A DNA stretch of 41,649 bases from a virus. Position 1 is the first letter of the stretch. Each line of letters starts with the position of its first letter. The notes beneath the pieces were generated by a model that was given only the letters and a program-made list of their open reading frames with translations, was not told where the DNA came from and did no database searches. Shown piece by piece: positions 32,330 to 39,904 of the stretch. The stretch spans positions 1-41,649 of IMG/VR virus record IMGVR_UViG_3300037193_002936; one strand, written 5' to 3'. Position numbers and translations under genes: made by a program.

Positions 32330-33205
32330 TTACATGAAACTGTTCGGCGTATCCTTGTCCTCCGGAAGCGGATTAACCTCACCTGTTTCCGTGTCTACAG
32401 TCTCTGTTTTTATTTCCATGAAAGTTGATGGTTGCACAGAAACATCCGAGTATGATGTTTCATTAACCTCGTCTTCATCCTCTTCATTGGCTTCAGAATA
32501 CACAACAACCCCATCGGTATACTTGTGATATCTGTTAAATGCGCGGTTTGTTGCGGTCTTTTTGCACATCTCTCCAGGGAAACTATTCCATGCACTATCA
32601 TCCGCTTTTGTCTTAGTCTTGGACCTGGCCTTAACAAGGTCATCATGATAAACCACAACATCAGTCCATGTCCCGTCCGACCACTGTATGCGTTGATATG
32701 CCGCACGGATGTTGTCCATGGAGATGTGATCATTTGATTTTTCTGTTGAAATGTGCTTAATCACAACGTTGTTGAGTTTGTCATGGACGAACTCTTCTCC
32801 TTTCATCACGAGAATGGCTTCAGGGAATCTTTTAACAGTTTTCATATTCTCCATCTGCTTCCGCTTGCCTGATGGAGAAGAATCGACTTTAAGTCCTACT
32901 ATTTTGCCATCTTTTTTTTGTGGTATCAAGTACAAGCTTTTATCCCTGAAGGACAGGCCTGTAGTCCCTGCCTTTACAATGGCAGCGAAATGCCAAAATT
33001 TTTCCAGACTATGTAAATCTGGCTTGTCCGCTATTGCTTCTAGGTATGCGAATCGCTCCTGCTCAAAATAATTCTCTCCATCCTTTCTTCCGGTGGTGAG
33101 TTCATAATTTTTTATAAAACGATCCCTTACCATGGGAAGGGTAAAAAGGTCCTTTACCGTTTTGGCCTGAGAAAGCTGCTGATCCAGTTTTGTGAGTTGC
33201 GACAT
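32330..33205 (-). CDS. RecT-like single-strand annealing protein
   Basis: 291 aa. Family hallmarks: GLSFRDKSLYLIPQKKDGKI (residues 78-97) and, near residue 205, DSAWNSFPGEMCKKTATNRAF, the conserved 'SAW...F.gEM..K...rra' block of RecT. The C-terminal about 60 residues are acidic and disordered (NEEDEDEVNE, ending PEDKDTPNSFM). It anneals complementary single strands, working with the RecE-like exonuclease and SSB of the same strand. It is the first leftward gene after the divergent promoter region. Confidence 0.88.
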   Translation of the reverse strand: MSQLTKLDQQLSQAKTVKDLFTLPMVRDRFIKNYELTTGRKDGENYFEQERFAYLEAIADKPDLHSLEKFWHFAAIVKAGTTGLSFRDKSLYLIPQKKDGKIVGLKVDSSPSGKRKQMENMKTVKRFPEAILVMKGEEFVHDKLNNVVIKHISTEKSNDHISMDNIRAAYQRIQWSDGTWTDVVVYHDDLVKARSKTKTKADDSAWNSFPGEMCKKTATNRAFNRYHKYTDGVVVYSEANEEDEDEVNETSYSDVSVQPSTFMEIKTETVDTETGEVNPLPEDKDTPNSFM

Positions 33206-33240
33206 ATTCGTTATCGGTTTATTGTCTGTTTTTGTTACAC

Positions 33241-33248
33241 CAAAAGTA
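33241..33248 (-). promoter_or_regulatory. Putative -7 box for recT
   Basis: TACTTTTG on the minus strand matches TAnnTTTG and lies 35 bp before the recT ATG, in an AT-rich divergent region. No clear -33 TTTG at the usual distance. Confidence 0.4.
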
Positions 33249-33296
33249 ATATTAAAATATTTATATATACTATATTTTTGTGGAATATTTTTTCTA

Positions 33297-33304
33297 TATA
33301 TTTG
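33297..33304 (+). promoter_or_regulatory. Putative -7 box for the rightward genes
   Basis: TATATTTG on the plus strand matches TAnnTTTG, with TTTG at 33277-33280 as possible -33 (spacing 16, shorter than the usual 19-21). The ATG at 33319 follows after 14 bp, so the leader is short. This favours that start over a GTG at 33280, which lies upstream of the box. Confidence 0.45.
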
Positions 33305-33318
33305 TCAAAACAAACGCG

Positions 33319-33510
33319 ATGAGTATTATAAACATAAATAAGTTGGTAGACATTGTTGGTAAAAACCACTATTCCTACATACGCGTGAAAAACATGCTGA
33401 ATGGACTTAAAGGTAGGTCTACAAAAAAAGAAATTCAACAAGTCAAAAAAGTAATACAGCAGGAACTGAGCGATCTGGTTACAAAGCTTGAAAAGCTAGA
33501 AAACGAATAA
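33319..33510 (+). CDS. Small HTH-like DNA-binding protein
   Basis: 63 aa from the ATG at 33319. The pattern ININKLVDIVGKNHYSYIRVKNMLNG can form a helix-turn-helix, followed by a Lys/Glu-rich helix (KKEIQQVKKVIQQELSDLVTKLEKL) for dimerisation. The leftward protein at 34054-34290 has the same layout (V.ELANKA.VDY.KLYN.LNG ... Q..Q.V..FY.EM..LL.KL). First gene of the rightward arm, likely an early regulator. Confidence 0.55.
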   Translation: MSIININKLVDIVGKNHYSYIRVKNMLNGLKGRSTKKEIQQVKKVIQQELSDLVTKLEKLENE

Positions 33511-33533
33511 AAAACATCACTAAATCATAAACA

Positions 33534-34082
33534 ATGAAGCACAGAAGCTTACCTCAAACCATGACACCAGAAAATCTGGCCCAATGGATCAAAGAGAACG
33601 CCGCTGAGACGTTCGAACATACCGAAAAGATTGACCTAGAAGAAGACGTCGTTCACGAACTGGAACGCCAGAGTTCTCTCGCTTCCCGCGCAATAGATCG
33701 CTTGGAGAAACTCAAAAAGTCATTTGTCGATACCATAAAAAATGGAACCCCATCGCCTGATAACCCAGTAGATTTTACGATTTATCCCACAAAAGGAACC
33801 AATGTTTTAAAGGCAAACCGAGAGTTTGCTGATAAACAACTGGAACAGGGGTACAAAGAAGAGATCACGTCCATTTACATGATCCCTTATCCGGAAGACT
33901 CCCTGATGGTTGCCGTGGATATCCAGGGTTTTGAGTGGCCAGAATACACCAAAGAAATGACCATTGAGCAGATCAATAAGCACAAGCCTATCCTTCGCGT
34001 CGACAAAAAGAAAAAGGAGGATAATGGCCAGATGTCATTTATGTCGGATGGGCCTACTGATGAGTCTGACCTTGATCTTTAA
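33534..34082 (+). CDS. Hypothetical soluble protein
   Basis: 182 aa, helical first half (LEEDVVHELERQSSLASRAIDRLEKLKKSFVD), then a beta region (DFTIYPTKGT) and an acidic tail (QMSFMSDGPTDESDLDL). Its 3' end overlaps the convergent regulator gene by 29 bp. Function unknown. Confidence 0.6.
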   Translation: MKHRSLPQTMTPENLAQWIKENAAETFEHTEKIDLEEDVVHELERQSSLASRAIDRLEKLKKSFVDTIKNGTPSPDNPVDFTIYPTKGTNVLKANREFADKQLEQGYKEEITSIYMIPYPEDSLMVAVDIQGFEWPEYTKEMTIEQINKHKPILRVDKKKKEDNGQMSFMSDGPTDESDLDL

Positions 34083-34290
34083 GGGGTCGGATTTTCATGT
34101 AAAATCCGAGCTTTTGAAGTAACGTGGACATCTCATCATAGAAAGCGTTTACAAGCTGAGTTTTTTCCTGGTGCGTAAGCGAACTATAGGTGCCGTTCAG
34201 ATTATTATAAAGCTTCGGATAATCCACATTGGCTTTATTGGCCAACTCTCGGACGGAGATCATGGATGATTTCTTCGTGTTTTTTGCCAT
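34054..34290 (-). CDS. Small HTH-like protein on the opposite strand
   Basis: 78 aa from the ATG at 34290; a TTG two codons upstream could also be used. SVRELANKANVDYPKLYNNLNG is an XRE-like helix-turn-helix, followed by a helix QEKTQLVNAFYDEMSTLLQKLGF. It is the only leftward gene in the right arm, divergent from 34353 and convergent with 33534-34082. A TAnnTTTG box ends just before its ATG. Likely repressor or antagonist of the right-arm promoter system. Confidence 0.6.
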   Translation of the reverse strand: MAKNTKKSSMISVRELANKANVDYPKLYNNLNGTYSSLTHQEKTQLVNAFYDEMSTLLQKLGFYMKIRPLKDQGQTHQ

Positions 34291-34293
34291 GCG

Positions 34294-34301
34294 CAAAGAT
34301 A
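34294..34301 (-). promoter_or_regulatory. Putative -7 box overlapping the start of the leftward regulator
   Basis: TATCTTTG on the minus strand matches TAnnTTTG and ends 4 bp before the ATG at 34290. A start of transcription at the expected distance would fall at or next to the ATG, so the mRNA could be leaderless. Confidence 0.4.
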
Positions 34302-34352
34302 TTCAGATATTTTAACATTTAAAAATATACACATAACCAACAACCACTACTT

Positions 34353-34733
34353 ATGCAAACCGAACAATTTGAAATTTGGGCTATTGTTGAACTCATGGGC
34401 CGTCAACGCATAGCCGGAAAAGTATCCGAACGCGTGATCGCTGGCACCGGCTTTCTGGATGTTCACGTTCCTGAAACAAAGAGCAACCCATCTTTTAACC
34501 GATTCATTGCTCCCGGATCCGTTTACGCTATCAATCCCGTGGATGAGGCTACAGCCCGTCAATATGCAGAGAATCTGCAGGTGAAGCCAATCGACTCTTG
34601 GGATATCCACAAGTTCATGGAGAAGGCTGAACAGAGGAAACTGGAGTTACAAGCCAATGCCGATAATGACAATTCTCGTGGAGATGTTATTTATGAATCG
34701 GATGACGATGAAAATCCTTTTGGTGAGGACTAA
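34353..34733 (+). CDS. Conserved phage protein (AIVELMG family)
   Basis: 126 aa. Pattern F.IWAIVELMGRQRIAGKVSE and later GSVYAINPVDEATARQYAENLQV, which I recall from a widespread but uncharacterised phage/bacterial family with the form 'WAIVELMGh.r..G.v.e'. The C-terminal 40 residues are acidic and disordered (EDD..NPFGED). No catalytic residues identified. Leads the accessory gene series. Confidence 0.6.
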   Translation: MQTEQFEIWAIVELMGRQRIAGKVSERVIAGTGFLDVHVPETKSNPSFNRFIAPGSVYAINPVDEATARQYAENLQVKPIDSWDIHKFMEKAEQRKLELQANADNDNSRGDVIYESDDDENPFGED

Positions 34734-34736
34734 TTT

Positions 34737-34976
34737 ATGTGGCACTGGATTATCATCGAGTACGAAAAAAGGAGCAGTAACTTAACCCTACCAGGTTATT
34801 TGACCTCATCTGCCGTGTCTCCCTGCCACAATGTTGTCCACAAAGAGTCTTTTGATCCATTGGACAACACGAGTCAATTTGATGCCTTTGTTCGGTGTGA
34901 AGATTGGCTTGAAAAAAACAGATCACAAGGCAGCAAATATTTTATAACCGAGGGCTACGACTATGAATCAAAATAG
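34737..34976 (+). CDS. Small hypothetical protein
   Basis: 79 aa, from an ATG 3 bp after the previous stop. Trp/Ile-rich N-terminus (MWHWIIIEYEKRSSNL), then FDAFVRCEDWLEKNRS. Function unknown. Overlaps the following 43-aa gene by 14 bp. Confidence 0.5.
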   Translation: MWHWIIIEYEKRSSNLTLPGYLTSSAVSPCHNVVHKESFDPLDNTSQFDAFVRCEDWLEKNRSQGSKYFITEGYDYESK

Positions 34977-35094
34977 GTCTGCATGGCAATCTCGCGTTGC
35001 CATTTATCACCTCCGATGCTTTTTGATGGCGGCGGGTATCGGGATGGTAATCGCTATAGTAATAGTCACTACTTTATTTTTGATATTCGGATGA
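34963..35094 (+). CDS. Small single-pass membrane protein
   Basis: 43 codons from the ATG at 34963. One strongly hydrophobic segment at residues 22-42 (LMAAGIGMVIAIVIVTTLFLIF). The stop overlaps the ATG of the next gene as ATGA, which argues for real coding and fixes the next start. Function unknown. Confidence 0.5.
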   Translation: MNQNRSAWQSRVAIYHLRCFLMAAGIGMVIAIVIVTTLFLIFG

Positions 35095-35579
35095 GTACAT
35101 CAACAATCACTTGGGTGGTAAACCACAAGAAAAGTATAATTCCTTTGTACGTTGGATGTGCTGTGAGTTATTATAACTCATATCGAAAGGCTGATGATGT
35201 TGGTCTTCTTGAAGGCATCCTTATCAATCATAAGAAGCCTGTTAAAGTACGCTGGGTTCATACTGAATCCCAGAATTTAACTTATCTCTATCCATGTAGT
35301 TATGAAGAGGTAAAATTGATTCTTAGACCCCTATCGGATATGACAGGAGATGAATGTATCAAAGTTGCGTCTATCTTGGGAGTATCATCTCATTTGTCGA
35401 ATGAATCAAAAATATTTCAGGTCAAAGAATTGATGGCCGATATATTTCATAAACAGACAAACATTCCCGGGTATAGGTGGATGCAGCTAACCAAGTATTT
35501 ACTATCCAAAGGTTTCGATCTATTCGACCTTATAGGTGCCGGTCTGGCCATTGACAAAACAAAAATGCAAGGAGTATGA
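35091..35579 (+). CDS. Hypothetical protein with LLSKGFDLFDLIGAGLAIDK tail
   Basis: 162 aa from the ATG at 35091, chosen by the ATGA overlap over a longer frame. The central LRPLSDMTGDECIKVA and the C-terminal DLFDLIGAGLAIDKTK resemble a family common in Bacteroidota phages and elements, including a second copy just downstream. Function unknown. Confidence 0.6.
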   Translation: MSTSTITWVVNHKKSIIPLYVGCAVSYYNSYRKADDVGLLEGILINHKKPVKVRWVHTESQNLTYLYPCSYEEVKLILRPLSDMTGDECIKVASILGVSSHLSNESKIFQVKELMADIFHKQTNIPGYRWMQLTKYLLSKGFDLFDLIGAGLAIDKTKMQGV

Positions 35580-35953
35580 CCAAAGACATTAAAGATTACA
35601 TCCATTTTCTCCATGGTTACGATGTTATGACGCCATATGGTGTGTGTAAGTTCCTATACTACCGATGTGATCTTGATCCAAAAAAGTATAATCCTGTCAT
35701 TGTTATGAGAAGTGATGACATGACATTTGCTTTCCTTCTCAAAGAGATTCAGTTTATAATGCGCTCTATAGATGACATGACCGAAGAAGAGAGAAAAGAA
35801 TACAATCATCGGAAACAACGAAAGGGATATATGCCGGAAATTCATGCCGACAACACTTTCTGGCTTATTTCCAGAAAATTTGACGTTTTCGGGCTGATCG
35901 ACGTCGGTATAGCTATTGACAAAACGAAAATTACAACACATGATAAACATTAG
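35576..35953 (+). CDS. Paralogue of the upstream LAIDK-type protein
   Basis: 125 aa. Shares with its neighbour the block SIDDMTEEERKEY (against PLSDMTGDECI) and the tail ISRKFDVFGLIDVGIAIDKTK. Lengths differ mainly before the common block, so it is a shortened or differently fused relative. Overlaps the upstream gene by 4 bp. Function unknown. Confidence 0.6.
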   Translation: MTKDIKDYIHFLHGYDVMTPYGVCKFLYYRCDLDPKKYNPVIVMRSDDMTFAFLLKEIQFIMRSIDDMTEEERKEYNHRKQRKGYMPEIHADNTFWLISRKFDVFGLIDVGIAIDKTKITTHDKH

Positions 35954-36197
35954 TAGGACCGGATCTACAATTAAGATAACTATTGATGTAGATTTATATG
36001 CCACAAAGGCGATCATCTCAGAATTCGAATGCGGCAATAATTTGTATGCCGAACTTTTGGAGATGCATTTAAAGAAAAAACTTCATGAAACGGTGTACGA
36101 AGTTCGCGAAGAGGAATATGAGCGAGGATGGAAAGACGCCAAGCATCACAAAGTAAAGAGAAATTGGTTTCATTACGAACTTAAAAAAGTTTTGTAA
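35940..36197 (+). CDS. Small hypothetical protein
   Basis: 85 aa from the ATG at 35940 (MINISRTGSTIKI). Begins beta-rich, ends in a charged helix (EEEYERGWKDAKHHKVKRNWF), a motif also seen in other small phage proteins. The start overlaps the end of the upstream gene by 14 bp. Function unknown. Confidence 0.55.
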   Translation: MINISRTGSTIKITIDVDLYATKAIISEFECGNNLYAELLEMHLKKKLHETVYEVREEEYERGWKDAKHHKVKRNWFHYELKKVL

Positions 36198-36727
36198 TGA
36201 TTCTCGGCTTCTATCAACACATCAATAAAGCTCCTACCTTTTTCAAGGAAAAAATTCTTTCTTGTGCTGGCATTCCATGTGATTCCCTTATTGCAGACGG
36301 GTCCGTTGTAAAAAAGTTGTATAGACCCAAAAAACATACCATCCGAGAAGATAAGCCTGATCGATGGAGGTCAGGTCTCTCCATCCAAATGGTGTACCGC
36401 GGAGACAAATATAAAATCATTGACCGGATCAACGATGGTGTGGACTCGCTCTGCGTGGTAAAACATACACAACGCATCACTATACGCTGGCGAAGGCCTA
36501 AATGGATGCTCAAAGAATATGGACGGATAGAAGATTTTCCTCCGTTCACGCTTAGTCCTGGTAATCAGTACTTGTTCGTATACATTGATGATAGATTAAT
36601 CGGAGCCAAGGCACTTCGTGATATAGCGATCAACGATGGATTTGATGGCATCACGTCGTTCCTGAAATACTTCAGAAAAAGCATTAAGAATTGGAAATTG
36701 ATACACTGGACTGATTTAAAGTATTGA
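36197..36727 (+). CDS. ASCH/PUA-like domain protein
   Basis: 176 aa. Contains KKHTIREDKPDRWRSGLSIQM near residues 46-66, a pattern of ASCH-type domains (HTIRxG-like), and ends with KLIHWTDLKY, also typical of a phage family I have met in Bacteroidota phages. ASCH domains bind RNA or modified bases; the role here is not known. Overlaps the previous stop by one base. Confidence 0.6.
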   Translation: MILGFYQHINKAPTFFKEKILSCAGIPCDSLIADGSVVKKLYRPKKHTIREDKPDRWRSGLSIQMVYRGDKYKIIDRINDGVDSLCVVKHTQRITIRWRRPKWMLKEYGRIEDFPPFTLSPGNQYLFVYIDDRLIGAKALRDIAINDGFDGITSFLKYFRKSIKNWKLIHWTDLKY

Positions 36728-36729
36728 TA

Positions 36730-37185
36730 ATGTACGAATGGATTGCATTAGAAGAATCAACGCTCGAATATGTGATAGCATATTATCGATGTAGTGCAGA
36801 AAATCCACATTCCGAAGTGTTGAGTATGTTGACAAACAAATACCCTGACCATGACATCAAAGATGTGCGAATTACAGGAGGCAATCTAAGTGTATCTTGT
36901 TTTGATCGTCGTCTGGAAATTTATGCAAGGCCGTTATCATCCGATGAGATTTTAGGGCGGTGTTTGAAACATTTTATATCATCACTTGATGTTGTGGGTG
37001 CTACTCATAAAACGACCACTCATCACCCAGATGAATGTCCTGAATGTAAACGTAACATTCGAGGATGGAAACCTGTGTTTGGTGACTTCGCACCAGAATG
37101 GTGGGCAACAATGAGAGAAAGTGGTATTGATCCATCTACAGGTCATTTATCATCATGCACTAATAAAACATATAAACTAAAATAA
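36730..37185 (+). CDS. Hypothetical protein with CPEC motif
   Basis: 151 aa from the ATG at 36730; a TTG 6 bp upstream is possible but overlaps the previous stop. Beta/alpha N-terminal half (EWIALEESTLEYVIAYYRC), then HHPDECPECKRNIRG with one CxxC that could bind zinc only with other ligands. Function unknown. Confidence 0.55.
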   Translation: MYEWIALEESTLEYVIAYYRCSAENPHSEVLSMLTNKYPDHDIKDVRITGGNLSVSCFDRRLEIYARPLSSDEILGRCLKHFISSLDVVGATHKTTTHHPDECPECKRNIRGWKPVFGDFAPEWWATMRESGIDPSTGHLSSCTNKTYKLK

Positions 37186-37187
37186 TT

Positions 37188-37397
37188 ATGGCGGCAAAAT
37201 CTGACGACAAATTTAAAATTTTTCACAAATCAGAAAAGGATGGGAATCATACACTTATCATCCATCCAATGGTTGCAAACGAAGGATATTCTCCAAGAGA
37301 AATATCCATTACTGAAGAGCAGTGGAATGCATTAAGGTACCACTTCGTTATTGGCTATAGCAACTTCGGTGATGACAAATTATTTTACGTTCATTGA
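37188..37397 (+). CDS. Small hypothetical protein
   Basis: 69 aa from the ATG at 37188, 2 bp after the previous stop. Strand-rich (HTLIIHPMVANEGYSPREISITEEQW). Function unknown. Confidence 0.55.
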   Translation: MAAKSDDKFKIFHKSEKDGNHTLIIHPMVANEGYSPREISITEEQWNALRYHFVIGYSNFGDDKLFYVH

Positions 37398-37400
37398 TAA

Positions 37401-37898
37401 ATGACCGACCTTAATACCCATACCGGCGCAATATTCTCTGACGATAGAAAGTACAGGTACGCTCTCTGGCGCAAATGGGACTTCCGCCATCCATGCATCT
37501 TGTTCATTGGCCTTAATCCTTCCCGGGCCAATGAACATTACAACGATCCGACGATCACGCGCTGCATTGACTTTGCCAAGCGATGGGGGTACGGCGGCTT
37601 ATATTTCGGCAACTTATTCGCCTATCGATCACCGTTTCCCAATGACTTGTTGATCCCCTCAGACCCCGTAGGTGTTAACACCGATGAATGGCTTTCCGTA
37701 ATGAACGCTGATTCGAAAATAACAGTGTTCGCCTGGGGACAATGGCCACATCAGATTGTGCGCGATCGCGCAAAAGACGTAGAGAATATGTTCTCAGGCA
37801 CGTATTGCTTTGGATATACAAAGAACAAGTTTCCGAAACATCCACTTTACCTTCCTAAAATCACTGAACTCATTCCATATGAAACCAAAAAGATTTAA
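37401..37898 (+). CDS. DUF1643 family protein
   Basis: 165 aa. Opens with AIFSDDRKYRYALWR and carries the family hallmarks FIGLNPSRAN, DPTITRCIDFAKRWG and NLFAYRS. The family is common in phages and bacteria, with no agreed function. The 3' end overlaps the next gene by 20 bp. Confidence 0.85.
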   Translation: MTDLNTHTGAIFSDDRKYRYALWRKWDFRHPCILFIGLNPSRANEHYNDPTITRCIDFAKRWGYGGLYFGNLFAYRSPFPNDLLIPSDPVGVNTDEWLSVMNADSKITVFAWGQWPHQIVRDRAKDVENMFSGTYCFGYTKNKFPKHPLYLPKITELIPYETKKI

Positions 37899-38151
37899 AC
37901 CAAGACAACAAGTTGTATGTGTCGCAAAAAGTTGGCGAGATATGACGCCTGTACATTCTCGTGACGCTAAGAGTCCATCGTTTAATGAAATTGTCACTGT
38001 TAACGGTTATGTATGCTGGTTTATGGGATTCTGGGCAATTTCTTTAGAAGGATATCAGGACCTGTATGATGAAAATGACTTTGAGCCGCTTGTTGAAGAC
38101 CGTGTTCTTGAAAAAGAATTGTCAGAAATTTCCCAGCCTGAATGCGTGTAA
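37879..38151 (+). CDS. Small hypothetical protein
   Basis: 90 aa from the ATG at 37879 (MKPKRFKPRQQVVCV), preferred over a longer frame that would deeply overlap DUF1643. Beta-rich with a Trp/Gly core (NGYVCWFMGFWAISLEGYQDLYDEN). Last gene before the terminator region. Function unknown. Confidence 0.55.
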   Translation: MKPKRFKPRQQVVCVAKSWRDMTPVHSRDAKSPSFNEIVTVNGYVCWFMGFWAISLEGYQDLYDENDFEPLVEDRVLEKELSEISQPECV

Positions 38152-38383
38152 ACGCAACTTCCAAAAAATCCACACTTAACATTTTATAAACATTGAAATT
38201 TTTTAATACCTTCATCGGACGGCTTCTAAACTATTTATTGTATGGCTACACCCATCCACTCGGGCTCCGGCTGACCGTCCCTTGTAACTCTTTTGCTTTA
38301 AGGTGATGATCTCACCTTTTTTTATCCAGAACCACTATTTTTTTTAAGCAAATGCAGGATCATTTAAATAATTACGTGTGCTT
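38152..38383. other. Gap of 232 bp ahead of the helicase gene
   Basis: Contains the terminator at 38300-38323, AT-rich tracts on both sides, and a long-range complement GGACGG...CCGTCC (38216-38280) that could enclose a structured RNA. A 10-codon frame (MATPIHSGSG) lies inside. No TAnnTTTG box was seen before the helicase. Candidate region for a promoter, an attenuator or a replication origin; the sequence does not decide. Confidence 0.4.
38300..38323 (+). terminator. Rho-independent terminator after the accessory series
   Basis: Plus strand: 7-bp stem AAGGTGA/TCACCTT, loop TGATC, then five further T. It closes the accessory gene series and separates it from the replication helicase. Confidence 0.75.
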
Positions 38384-39904
38384 ATGAGACTCCAGGTAAA
38401 AGACATCGCGGAGTCACTCGGGAAACTACCAGCCCAGGCTGTTGAAATAGAGGAGACCGTTTTAGCTGCTATTATCTTAGAAAAACAGGCAATCAAAAAG
38501 GTTGTTAAGCTTCTTCATCCAGAACATTTTTATACAGAAAGTCATCAGGAAGTTTACAAGGCTATTTTAAGTCTGCATGCCCACAACAAGCCGATCGACA
38601 TGAGATCGGTTGTGCATGAACTCAAATCAACAGGCAAATTAGAGCTCGTTGGAGGCCATTTTTTCATAGCTGAACTCACAACAAAAGCAAATTCATCCGA
38701 AAACTTAGAGTATCACTCCCAAATTATCATTGAGTGCTACATCAAACGCGAAATTGCAATCATCGGAGCCAGACTCAATCAGAAAGGATTCGAAGATGGC
38801 GCTGATCCGCTCCAGGTTCTCGACGAAAACATTGAAAAACTTCAGTTGCTCAAGGAAAAGTCGATCAATGAGCCACTTGAAGAGAAAATTAAGACGCTTT
38901 GGAAGGAGCGCATGGTCGTCGAGCAGCCTCCGGATGAAGAAGTTCTCATATCTATCGACCAAGTGCCTGTCGCTACCGTCGGAAACCACTCTTTACTCAC
39001 CGGAAAAAAGAAATCTCGCAAGTCCCTCTTCATCGTGTGGCTCGCAAAACTATTTTTTAAGCAAAACAATGCTGTTGCTGATGAGATGATGCTCTTTGAT
39101 ACTGAGCAAGGGAAGCCACATGTATGGAAAATACTTAAAAAGATTAAAAAAATAACAGGTTTCGACATCCCGGTATTCTTCTTACGCGGCATGAGTCCAA
39201 AAGATCGTCGTGATTTCATCCTCAACACAATCAAAATGTGGAAGAAGAAACCAAAAATGATCATCATCGACGGTATCAGAGATTTAATGAGCAACATTAA
39301 CGATGCTGACGAGACCACTGAACTCATTGTGTGGCTGGAAGACATCACTATCCATTACCACATCCATATCATCAATGTCCTTCACCTCAACAAAACCGAT
39401 GACAATGCGCGGGGACACATTGGGACAGAACTCGCCAACAAAGCGGAGATCACATACGAACTCAAAAAAGATGAAGAGAAAGGATGCACAATCGTGCGAT
39501 GCGAATCGTCGCGTGAAAGAGACTTTGACACCTTTGCTTTCACCCATGGTGTGGATGAACTACCGGAAGTTTTAGGAACCCCCATCAAAGGAAGTTCGAT
39601 ATCTGTTGATCAACGTAAAAAATTACTGATCGCCGCCTTTGAGGAAGGGGCCATGAAATATGCCGATGTCATCAACGAATTGAAGGCGCAATTCGATGTA
39701 GGAAAAAGCAAGGCAGAGTCCCTACTCCGCGAATTCCAACGCATGGGATGGATCGTTAAAAGCGGAGCGCCCCGAGATCCCAAGGCACTTTACAAATTAA
39801 TGATCTCGGAAAACGGACATGATGCGCCGCCCCCCATAGAAGAACCTATTCAACAACAACAGCTACAATTCCATGAAGAAGAAGACGAACCACTCCCTTT
39901 CTGA
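38384..39904 (+). CDS. Replicative helicase: DnaB N-domain fused to RecA/RepA-type ATPase
   Basis: 506 aa from the ATG at 38384; a GTG 6 bp upstream is an alternative. Residues 15-115 match the DnaB N-terminal helical domain (EIEETVLAAIILEKQAI; DMRSVVHELKSTGKLELVGG). The ATPase has the Bacteroidota-type Walker A LLTGKKKSRKS (residues 204-214, with Arg before the Lys), FDTEQ (238-242), Walker B MIIIDGIRDL (292-301) and GHIGTEL. A winged-helix-like part (residues about 400-475) is followed by an acidic tail ending EEEDEPLPF, which resembles an SSB tip. It unwinds DNA at the fork; no primase domain is fused. Confidence 0.82.
   Translation: MRLQVKDIAESLGKLPAQAVEIEETVLAAIILEKQAIKKVVKLLHPEHFYTESHQEVYKAILSLHAHNKPIDMRSVVHELKSTGKLELVGGHFFIAELTTKANSSENLEYHSQIIIECYIKREIAIIGARLNQKGFEDGADPLQVLDENIEKLQLLKEKSINEPLEEKIKTLWKERMVVEQPPDEEVLISIDQVPVATVGNHSLLTGKKKSRKSLFIVWLAKLFFKQNNAVADEMMLFDTEQGKPHVWKILKKIKKITGFDIPVFFLRGMSPKDRRDFILNTIKMWKKKPKMIIIDGIRDLMSNINDADETTELIVWLEDITIHYHIHIINVLHLNKTDDNARGHIGTELANKAEITYELKKDEEKGCTIVRCESSRERDFDTFAFTHGVDELPEVLGTPIKGSSISVDQRKKLLIAAFEEGAMKYADVINELKAQFDVGKSKAESLLREFQRMGWIVKSGAPRDPKALYKLMISENGHDAPPPIEEPIQQQQLQFHEEEDEPLPF

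Noticed and set aside
33235-33441. A 68-codon minus-strand frame over the divergent region
   Set aside because: It covers the probable promoters and is antisense to the HTH-like gene; AT-rich Phe/Ile/Val content is chance-like.
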